From: Bugula neritina
Taxonomy: Eukaryota > Bryozoa > Gymnolaemata > Cheilostomatida > Bugulidae
Reading direction: 5' to 3'
Assembly: GCA_964035545.1 (NCBI GenBank)
Contig: OZ037765.1
Span: forward strand, 33,045,004 to 33,109,003
Length of the DNA stretch: 64,000 nucleotides
Positions 40,501 through 52,500 of the stretch are shown piece by piece; the first letter of the stretch is position 1; each line of letters begins with the position of its first letter. The position numbers and the translations under genes were made by a program. The notes beneath the pieces are model-generated. The model was given only the letters and a program-made list of their open reading frames with translations, did not search any database and was not told the origin of the DNA.

Positions 40501-43500
40501 GATGTTAGGAAGACTATACCCAGTCATAATTGCTCCTGTGCGTCATTTAAATAATTCCTTAGCCCGATTTAACAAAAATCCTTTCCACCGGGTTTTTCAA
40601 AGGGATGGTGACTATAAAGTTGCATGCATTTTACTCTATAAGAAAACAATGAAATCACTCGTAATATGAAGTACTAATATCTACTATAGTGACATAATTT
40701 GTTACTGATCAAATTGCCTTCATTTTATTACATGAAACAATTTAAAGTAAAATATCATAAGGATTGGAAAAACATTTTTGTTTTGTTGATAGAATTTTTC
40801 AGAACTATAAACTGCTGCATGATATTTTATTATTTTCCTGATGTAAATTTTTATATCATATTTTTGTATCACAGTCTCTCCCAGCTGACTCAGTTAGAGA
40901 TACTAGACATACAATGGAATCATCTCAACACAGTACCAGATGTTGTGTTATTACTCACATCACTTAAACAGCTGAATATGAGTGACTGCAATGTTAGTAG
41001 AGTTGGTGTACCTGAGAGGTTTGTGTGTCACATGTTTATTACTACTTCACAACATCACTATTACTACTCTGTAACTTATATTTATACACAACTTATATAG
41101 TATATATAATATAACATACAGGATACAGAGTATAGCTATAGTTTCTGTACTTAGCCTGAGTTCCCTGTGTTAGACAAGGAGCTGGTAAGGGTACAGTGCA
41201 AAAATTGGAAAAGCTATAAACCTCTTCAAATGACTATGTGCAGGATGATGAAAGGAGTTGTATTACTTATATATGAATATGTAAGATAGTTTACAATAAT
41301 GTGTAAAGTTTGGAAAAGATACCCTCTTTCTATATGACCAGAAGCTGAATTATAAATTAGGAGTTGTATTTTTTGCATACGGATATTTTGTGTAGTTTAG
41401 AATAATTGTATGCATTATATGTTATTAGGAATTAAATATACAGCAATAATGTGGTTTATATTTTATATATTACCATTAAATTTTCTGTATGCGTAGGGTC
41501 ACACAACGCGGGTTTTCTGCATGCGGGTCCAAATTTTAGGAAACCTGTTCTGGGAACAACTTGCCACGCACAATGCATGAATTGTGGGTGCGGGAGCTCA
41601 TTGGCTAACGATCTCGGAGTTTAACATTACCGCTCGCCTATAACAGACATTTGTTTTTTAAATTTACATCATCGGCAAAGTGACTTTCCATATTATAAAA
41701 GCGGAAATGGAAACTATATGAAACTGTTTTAATTTAGTTCGATAAAAATTAAACCTCGAATTGAAATTTAAAAAGTGTGCTTGCTAAATGGTAATTAGCC
41801 AATTACATCAAACCTACACAAGCTTTCTGCACTTCCGTCTCAGCTTGGTATCAGCATGGAAACCCGCACACAACAGCCCATTTCTGGGCTAAATGGATTT
41901 CTCCGCATGTTGCCAGCAGGGGTCACCCGCGCCGTGTGGCCCTATGCTAAGCTGACTAAGTAATTAGTAATAACTATGTCATAACTCATTATTCTTAGCA
42001 GTGAATAGAAAAAAGCTGCCTAAAACCAACCAGCAGCTTTGTGCAAAAACTCTTAAAACTTTCATAAATTACATTATGCAGACCTGTTTACTCTGAATAC
42101 TTTGAAACAAAACAGCATACCAGGTTAAACACGAAGATATTGAAAACATAGTTTAGCATGTATTGAACCAGAACTAGTAACATTCAGACATATCACAATA
42201 TTGTGTGAAAATTTTACAATCTGAAGTGAATCTGTATTGTATTTATTGCATTCATTATATGAAGTACTATTATCTTGCTTTATTCAGGATGTTATTTTGA
42301 CTGATACTTGATAATATTTCCTAAAATAAAAAGATGTGATATTTGACTCATACTCATATAAGTACTGCATGTTATACTTATATTGTATGCAACTTTGTTC
42401 TCTTCTTATATTCTGTATATCTTTATGTTCTAGTGTGGATCAGCTGACTCAGTTAGAGACACCAGAAATAGTAGACAATAGCCTCAAGACAGCACCAGAT
42501 GTTGTGTCATCACTTAAACAGTTGAACATGAATAGATGTGGAATATCCAGTCTACCTGAAAGGTTTGTGTGTCACATGTGTATCACTACTTCACAACGTA
42601 ATTATTACCTTCCTTTATAATGTATTTATACACAACTTATAGAATAAAAAATAAGTACAGGATACAGGGTATAGCTTTATATTCAAACTTTTCAGGCTTA
42701 GTCTGAGATTCCTGTATTATACAATGAAAAGATAAGGGTGCAGTTTAAATATTTATAGAGCCACCCTCTCTCTTGACTCTGAATAGAAATATTGTAGTGA
42801 ATTTTAGTATTGTATTAGTTAGTTATGTTATATTGAAAGGGTAACTCTATGTCAGACTGCCGCATTGGGCCGACAGCTTCATGTTGACAGTATCATGTCG
42901 TCAGGATGGCCTGATCGTGTTGGCCAATGAAACAGGACTGACAATTGATGAGTAGGCGGAGTTACAAACGCGTAGTGGAAGCATGTTAGACAGCTTCACC
43001 GGCAGAGTGGATCGAGTTCTAGTAATGTAAAGTTGTATGCAAATCACTCTATATTATGTAATCGTGTGTGTTAATGTTAGTAGTTTTATTTCTGTATAGT
43101 TTGTAACAATAAAGTCTATTGTAATTGTGAGAAACCTGGTGAAGTAGCTTTATATAAGTAGACCCACTAATTATATAGTGAATCAGAAATTTACTACGGT
43201 GGTGGCAGCGGTGGGATCTTTCTTATAATAAGTGCTCCTAGCCAGGGAGTAAAACAATGGCCGACGACGAGGACGTGCCCCATCAGGAACCAGTAGTGAT
43301 GGAGGAGGATGACATAGGCGGCCCAGCACTGCCTATGGACAGGTATCACTTACGTGCTCCCATCATCTCAGGAGAAGAGGATGTGGAGCAACTTATTACT
43401 GAGTTTAGTAATGTGGCAGCCATCTGTCGATGGCCTGCCAGGGTGACTCTGATCCAGCTATGGTTGTGTCTGACAGGGCCGGCTAAACCCTATGGGATAA

Positions 43501-46500
43501 GCCAAGATGCTGGTGACATATTTGAAGCATTGAGAGCTCGGTTTAGGTTAACCGCTCGAGATGCTCGCGTGCAGCTTCAAGGACTTAGGAGAAATCCTAA
43601 GACTAACTTGCGAGAGCATGCAACCGCAGTCGAACGACTGACACAAGTCGCGTATGGCGACTTGCCTGCTGATATTAGACAGAGCTTGGCACTGGAGGCA
43701 TTCCTCCACTCTATTAATAACCTCGTACTAAAGTAACACCTGCTGGTTGACGAGGTTGATACAATGGAGCGAGCTCTCAGGCTTGGAAATGCCTATTTCC
43801 AAGCCGACAGTACATGCTGTACATGTCGCAACGGTGGCAGCCGACGAGCCGACTAGCTTGACCACAAGCTTGGTACGCGAGTTGTTAGCCGAAATCAAGG
43901 AACTACGCCAGCAGTCGACAGCTGAACGACCTACCAGGCCGCCATCAGTGGTCGACGGCAGGCGGAACCCCATATGCTGAGGTTGTGGTAGTGGTGAGCA
44001 CTTCATACAAAGTTGCCCCCATGGTAGAGGGAGCCAGTTAAATGGAAACGGCCAATGGTAGACTCCGCCAACCGTGGGCCTCGATTTAACCCTCCGAGGC
44101 CAAGGACCAAACCCAATGGGGTGAAGAGGCCTCCTCCGCCAGAATGGCAAGCCCCCGGGAGAGTTAGCAGGACGCAAAGCCCACCAAAACCTCCGGCTTG
44201 GGCACTCAAAAACCGCTTTGAAGGGTTGTCTGATGAGGGAATGTATGACGCGTGGGAGCATGACAGGGATTTTCTTCGGTTGCCCACACGAGCGCAGGTC
44301 CACCCGCAAAGGATTGGGGTTGTGGAGCGGAACAACCGGATGCTAAGGAACTCACGGAGAAGCCTGCTTATCGGTAACAGTCAGGAAGAGTGGGACTCGG
44401 TGTTGCCGCAAATCATGCGAGCTTACCGTAGTACCCCTCAATCCATTACGCTGGAGACCCCTAATTTTCTCAGAGAAACCACGGTTCCTGAACTTACCAT
44501 ATTCCGGCTCCAGAGAGCAGCGTCTATGATTACGTTAATGAGCTCGTGAAATGTATGAGGACAGCTCACTAGGTGCTACGTGAGCAGCAGTGGCAGGTCA
44601 GGAGTGGTGACTCTGATGACCCTCTTTTGTATAAGGTGGGAGACTGGGTCTGGATGACCAGTCATTGCCGGCGGCGCGAACAGGCGGCTAAGTTACAGCC
44701 AAAGTTCGTGGGTCCTTATTGCGTGATTGAGGTGATGTTAAATCACACGTATAAGGTGGAATTGTCTAGACAAGTGTCGACCCAGAACGAGGCACGGCCA
44801 AAACTGTACTGAGCGAGCCCTGACGCAGCAGGACAGGCCCCTCCTCTCTAAAAAGCTTGCACGACTCCCTCCTACGAGAGGGCGAGGCATGGCATATAGA
44901 GAAATAGAGGAAGTGCTGCCAGATCATGAGGGAGAGGTCGACGTGCCGACCCACCCGCCTCGGCCGCCTACACTCCTACATGCCTACACTCCGGTCTGAG
45001 CCGGCCCCACCACCAGTGGAGCCGGCCCCACCACCAGTGGAGCCAGCCGACATGCCTGTCGCTCCGGATGAGATGGTAATTCCTCAGATTCACGAGGAAG
45101 AGGCAACTAGGGAGGAGCCTCCCGTATTAGTTAAATCCCTCCCCGTACTGGGGACACCACCCGTGGTGGTATAATCACCAGTACCAGCAAATCCTCCAGT
45201 ACAGTTGGAACGTAGTCAGCGTACTAGGACGCCACCATCTGATTTGAGAGATTTCTGGTGTGACATGGTGGATATGCTCAGTATTTTATAGCCTGTCGAT
45301 TTGTACAAAAGAAGTTCGGGGGCGAGGTAATTGATAGTATGCTACCCAGTGGCGGATAGAATAGGTCAGCCGAGGGGTCAGCAGAGCAAAGCCAACTCAA
45401 TATCGCATGGGGTGTTACATAACCACTCTAGCTGTGAGCACTCTTTTCAACTACAACCAGCAAACAGGCAGCACTTCTTTTTGCAGTAAATAAATTTGGC
45501 TACTACGAGCCCTATATAAACAGACAGCAAACATTATGTCTAATGCAGCAAATGTTTTAGAGGGTGAGACTGAAGCTGTGTCTGTTGAGATACAGGCACT
45601 ACTCGATACACTGACAGCAGCATAAGACAACCTGTCAGAGGAGAAGATGGACATGTTGTCCGACATTCACTTATCAACAGTGTCGGACCAACCGACTACA
45701 ACGACTAACCAGACTGTTAAACAAGTTGACATTACTGAAATAACTGACGGACCGCTTGAATTGCCACAAGCTTTGTTACGGCGTACTACCTGGACAACTA
45801 GACGGACGGAGACTGTAATACAAGCACTGAAAGGGACTGATGACAATAGACGGTGTGATGAATGCAGACTGACTTTCTCGATTATGAAACAACTCAAAAT
45901 ACACATACCACAACATTTTACTGTAACTTCCTATCCCTGTGGAGTCCACCACTTCTACAGGGACGCTATACTGCGACACCAAAGGAATCAGAACTGTTAC
46001 ATCGGACACCTATACAAAGTTGACGCCGACTCCTACACTGAATTTAGAGATCTGATACTGCCTCATGTGACCGACCCAGATCGACGCCAAACCCTACTAG
46101 ACCAGTTCCCCGCGACCCGACTGACGGTGGAAAGTGATTCAGACGCAGACTCCCAGCCTCTGGAGACCACGAGGACAACACCAGCCCCTGAGGTGACGAC
46201 TCAGCTTCTCCGTATTCTCATGTCCCGTGCCGGGCGCACAATAGAAGTAGACTCCCCACCCCTGACCACAACTACCTCCTTCTTCCCTAGTCGCCGACAG
46301 AAGAAGAGAAAGAGCCCTAGTGACCCGACTAACAAAAATACCATCCCCGACCAGTCCCTATTGACAGATGTGAAGAAGTTACAGAGGCGTATGGCGTATG
46401 TACGTAATTGGAGTGGGTCCTCTCATACGACATCAGAGAATACACGGTATGGTTGAGCATAACCAACTTTTTAGAGGACTGTTTGAAGGCTCTCAACTGA

Positions 46501-49500
46501 AAACTAGATGACTTCCGCTACTGCTTTGCTTCACAGTATTTATTGCTATAGTCAAGCTTTCCTAATCTGTTTCCCTGTGTGTTTTCAGTATGAAATTTTG
46601 CATCATTCTGAAAATGTTTGCATACTAGTTTATTTACACTGTTGGCTTACATTTTTGTTTAGTCTAGGATTAAATGTATGTTTCTTTTATAGATTGATGG
46701 CAGACATATTTTAACCAAGAAAAATACAAGCTTAAGTCTAAAGCCTGGTGTGCCCTGTTATAATTAACATATGAAAATAATTGGTGGGGCAAGTTGTACC
46801 GGTTCAACTTGCCCCACTTCCTGTGTGGTTCAACTAACCCCACACTGTCACGGCTACAAATTATCGTCGATATCTGCTGTGAATGAAATATTTCTGCAAG
46901 TTTATGTCATTGTACAGCTTTGAAAGCATGTTGACAATACATGCCTAAATTTATTTGACTGTGCTCTTAAAATTTGAGAAGCCATGTAACTGTTTATGAA
47001 AAATATAAAGTTTTAGTTTGCTCATTTTTTATGCAAAATTGTGAGAAATACTCGCTTGAACCTGAAAATTTCTGCTTGGAGTTTATTTGTTTCTATATAT
47101 TTTTATATATTTATATATTTTCTATATTGAAAATATAATCTGACATGTATTAAATTAAAACTGGTAATATTCAGTCTATGAGATAGTGCGTGTAAATTGT
47201 ACAATGTGGAGTATATATGTATTATATTTACTGAATTCATTATATGAGGTACTATTATCCTGCTTTATTCAGGATGTTATTTTGACTGATACTAAATAGT
47301 TTATGAAATACAGAGATGTGATATTTAACTCATACACATGTCAGTATACTGCATATTATCCTCATACTTTGCTTTGTTTTAATGCATATCTTTATATTAC
47401 AGTCTCTCTCGGCTGACTCAGTTAGAGAAACTAGACATAGGAGACAATACTCTCAACACAGTACCAGATGTTGTGTCATCACTCACATCACTTAAACAGT
47501 TGAAGATGAATAGATGTGGTATATCCAGTCTACCTGAAAGGTTTGTGTGTCACATGTTTATTATTTCTTCTTAACATCATAACCATCTCCCTTTAAATTA
47601 TATTTATACATAACTATCAGTATAGAAGATATGTACAGGTTATAAATGTGTATGTAGGTAGAATTTTGTACCCACTTTAAGGTTTTGGTAAAATACAATG
47701 AGATGGAAAAGGTGGACTGCATCATAAATTGAAAAGCCACCTTCTCTCATGAAAAAGTGAATTACAATTTTGTTCTACTGCTGTATTAAAATACTCCAGT
47801 ACTCCCTAGCTATAATGTAAAACTCTATAGCTAAGCATTTTGCTAAAGTTTTCATGTGGAAAGAATACTAAATATAGAATATTAATGAAGAAAACAATAT
47901 GGTCTAGGGGTTTGAGCCCCGACAAAGGCTATTGATGATGTTAGGAAGACTACCCAGTCATAATTGCTCCTGTGCCTCATCTGAATAAGTCCATAGCCCC
48001 ATTTAACAAAAACTCCTTTCATCAGGGGTTTTCTCACAGGGATGGTGATTATAAACTTGCGTCAGTTTTATCTTTAAATAAAATAAAAAAAATCATTTGG
48101 TATATAAAGCAATAACAGCTACTAGTGATATAATTTGTTACTGATCACTATCAAATCAAATGGTATTCATTATTAGATGAAACAAGTTAAGGTAAAATAT
48201 CATGAGGATTGCAAAAATATTTTTGTTTTGTTGTTAGAATTTTTCAGAACTGTAAACTGCTGCATGATACTTTATCCTCTTCCTGTTGTAAATGTTTATA
48301 TTATATTTTTATATTACAGTTTCTCCCAGCTGACTCAGTTAGAGGAACTAGACATAGGAGACAATACCCTCAACACAGTACCAGATGTTGTGTCATCACT
48401 CACATCACTTAAACAGTTGGATATGAATAGCTGTGGTATATCCAGTCTACCTGAAAGGTTTGTGTGTCACATGTTTATTATTTCTTCTTAACATCATAAC
48501 CATCTCCCTTTAAATTATATTTATACATAACTATTAGTATATAAGATATGTACAGGTTATAAATGTGTATATAGGTAGAATTTTGTACCCACTTTAAGGT
48601 TTTGGTAAAGTACAATGAGATGGAAAAAGTGGAGTGCATCATGAAGTGAAAAGCCACCCTCTCTCATAAAAAAGTGAATTATAATTTTGTTCTACTGCTG
48701 TATTAAAATACTCCAGTACTCCTTAGCTATAATGTAAAATTCTATTGCTAAGCATTTTGCTAAAGTTTTCATGTGGAAAGAATACTAGATATAGGATATT
48801 AATGAAGAAAACAATGGTCTAGGGGTTTGAGCCCCGACAAAGGCTATTGATGATGTTAGGAAGACTATACCCAGTCATAATTGCTCCTGTGCCTCATCTG
48901 AATAAGTCCATAGCCCCATTTAACAAAAACTCCTTTCATCAGGGGTTTTCTCACAGGGATGGTGATTATAAACTTGCGTCAGTTTTATCTTTAAATAAAA
49001 TAAAAAAAATCATTTGTTATATAAAGCAATAACAGCTACTAGTGATATAATTTGTTACTCATCACTATCAAATCAAATGGTATTCATTATTAGATGAAAC
49101 AAGTTAAGGTAAAATATCATGAGGATTGCAAAAATATTTTTGTTTTGTTGTTAGAATTTTTCAGAACTGTAAACTGCTGCATGATACTTTATCCTCTTCC
49201 TGTTGTAAATGTTTATATTATATTTTTATATTACAGTTTCTCCCAGCTGACTCAGTTAGAGGAACTAGACATAGGAGACAATACCCTCAACACAGTACCA
49301 GATGTTGTGTCATCACTCACATCACTTAAACAGTTGGATATGAATAGCTGTGGTATATCCAGTCTACCTGAAAGGTTTGTGTGTCACATGTTTATTATTT
49401 CTTCTTAACATCATAACTATCTCCCTTTAAATTATATTTATACATAACTATTAGTATATAAGATATGTACAGGTTATAAATGTGTATATAGGTAGAATTT

Positions 49501-52500
49501 TGTACCCACTTTAAGGTTTTGGTAAAGTACAATGAGATGGAAAAAGTGGAGTGCATCATGAAGTGAAAAGCCACCCTCTCTCATAAAAAAGTGAATTATA
49601 ATTTTGTTCTACTGCTGTATTAAAATACTCCAGTACTCCTTAGCTATAATGTAAAATTCTATTGCTAAGCATTTTGCTAAAGTTTTCATGTGGAAAGAAT
49701 ACTAGATATAGGATATTAATGAAGAAAACAATGGTCTAGGGGTTTGAGCCCCGACAAAGGCTATTGATGATGTTAGGAAGACTATACCCAGTCATAATTG
49801 CTCCTGTGCATCATCTGAATAAGTCCATAGCCCCATTTAACAAAAACTCCTTTCATCAGGGGTTTTCTCACAGGGATGGTGATTATAAACTTGCGTCAGT
49901 TTTATCTTTAAATAAAATAAAAAAAATCATTTGTTATATAAAGCAATAACAGCTACTAGTGATATAATTTGTTACTCATCACTATCAAATCAAATGGTAT
50001 TCATTATTAGATGAAACAAGTTAAGGTAAAATATCATGAGGATTGCAAAAATATTTTTGTTTTGTTGTTAGAATTTTTCAGAACTGGATTAGGTATAGCT
50101 TTTAGTTCGTCTAGCATATTTTTATCACATATTTCGTTTCTAGTTTTAGTATCTTTATTAAGTGCGTAACATATGTCGTGTTTCATAGCTATAGCGTCGT
50201 CTCGATCTACCGGTTTACTTCATTTTTTAGGAGTCATATCGTCATTCATACGCTTATCTAATTTAGTACCGGGACCTAAAAAATTATGATTGGGGTAATG
50301 CAATTCAACGGGTAAATTGTTTATTAAATTATTCATTAAACCCGACCCTTTTTTAATAAATGTATTCTTTTTACATCCGCATTGACTGCAATTACCGTAA
50401 CCCATTAGTCTTTTATTTTTACTTTCTCTTTCTCCATAATTGAGAGCTTTTGTTTTAATTTTACACTTACAACAATACATTTATTATAATAAATGGAAAT
50501 AGAAAATCTTTTGTGGAAAAATGAATTTAATCGTAATAATAATCCTTTACTTCCTAAAAGCAAAAGAGGACTTATCGTTGGAAAGTCTGGATGCGGTAAA
50601 ACTACGTTACTTTGTAACTTACTATTACAACCTAATTGGCTCGATTATGATAAACTTATGATTTACGGTAAAAGTCTTTCTAAACCCGAATATATAAATA
50701 TGAAAAAAGCTTTCGAGCTCGGAATAACTAAAAAAGAAATTTTAAATTTCTTTAAAAATAGTGAAACGATAGTAAATTCGGGTATAAACGTAAATCGTAT
50801 TTTAAAAAATTACACTACGGGTAACGGTAATATAAACGCTGAATTTATCGAATCTAGTGACGACGTTTATGACCCTTGTGATAAAGATTTAATAATATTC
50901 GATGATTTAATGTTGGAAAAACAAAAAAAAGGGGCGAAAGTTATTGTACGCGTGGTCGTCATAGCAATGTCGTTTGCTTTTATTTATCGCAAAACTATTT
51001 TAAGCTACCTAAACACACTAATCGAGAAAACGCTAATTTTATTTGCTTATTTCCTCAAGATGGAAAAAACTTAAATCATATATATCAAGATCACGTAACT
51101 GGAGATATAACATTAAACGAATTTAAAGACTTTTGTTATAAAGGATAGCAAAAACCTCACGGATTTATTACTTTAGATCTTTCTTCCTCAAAAAATAATG
51201 GAAAGTATAGGCACGGCCTAGACGAGTTTAATATTCTTCAATAAATGAGTGTTTATAAGTTTGGTGAACCATTAGCAAAAGCTAAAAAAGAAAACTATAT
51301 CGAAAGAGTCGTAACTAAAAATGATAACGTTCTTATTCAATCTTTTAGTACAACGATTAATATAGGAATGTTATTGGGATATATAGTAAATAAACCGATA
51401 GAACTAAAATACGCTTTATTAGAATTTCAACATCTTCCAGCTAATAATAATAATCCTTTGTATTGGAAAGATAAAAAATTAACTTTAATTATCGGCGATG
51501 TTAATAACCCTCTCGAACACGATACTATAAAGAATATATAATTCAAGGAGGCGTCGCGCGCGTAAAAATACCTATGTTAGAATATATTGAAGCTGATAAA
51601 AATATTGGATTAGTATTACACTGCTCAAGCGATTATACTAGTCGTAAACCCGATGACGTTACGGTTAATGACGTCCCGCCTATAACTTTACCGTTTGAAT
51701 TAGTGTCGCTGAAACTTTTTTACGTTCATAAATGAGTGTTTATAAATTCGGAGGAAGCGGAAAAACGCAAATAGATACAAAAAAATTCGTTTTAATAAAC
51801 AGTAGTAGTACTCTTACGGGTACGCTAGATATGGGAAAAAATAAAATATCTAGAGTCATCGATCCGGCTGACGATCAAGACGCGGCTACAAAAACATACG
51901 TTAATAATACGAGTATGCCTAAAACATTACACCCCAATAATCAATTAACTATATCAACTGATGACGGACGCGTTATAGATAGCGATTTAAAAGTTGATAA
52001 CGTTGTTACGAAAACTAATGTATCTAATTACGCCGTACCTCTTATACAAAATCCAACCAAAAAATTAACTGTTTCAACTACTTCGGGTAGCGTTGAAGAT
52101 AGTAATTTAAGCGTTACCGATGTTGTTACGACTAATAATATAAATAATTTTGCTATACCAAAAATACACCCGTCGAATGAAAAACTAACCGTTTCAACTA
52201 CTTTAGGTAATATTGCTGATAGTAATTTAAGCGTTAACGATGTTATTACGACTAGTAATATAAATAATTTTGCTATGCCTAAAATACAACCGTCAATCGG
52301 AGGTAAATTATCAATGCTTTCGAGCGAAGGTAATATCGTAGAAACCGGTATAAGCATCGCAGATATTATTACTACTTATAATATAAATAATCACGCTATT
52401 CCTAAATTACAAGGAGCGGTTGGTAATAAATTAGTAATATCAACGAGCAATGGTAATATAATAGAATCTACAGAATCTCAACCCACATTTCCAAGTTATA

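Larger units (their letters stand above)
42793..46830 (+). mobile_element. Gypsy element 3, internally deleted copy of element 2
   Basis: LTR, gag, then a junction at about 44300 that fuses the end of gag directly to the integrase C-terminal part. About 3.2 kb (protease, RT, RNase H and most of integrase) is missing. The proline-rich tail, TATA-like box and zinc-finger ORF follow. No 3' LTR. Confidence 0.88.
48177..50085 (+). repeat. 917-bp tandem duplication, two full units and a truncated third
   Basis: The ATGAAACAAGTTAAGG landmark recurs at 48177, 49094 and 50011, exactly 917 bp apart. Units one and two are almost identical, introns included (for example a single C/T difference in the CATAACC/CATAACT segment). 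The third unit stops at 50085, before its LRR exon, where the virus-like insert begins. Confidence 0.95.
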
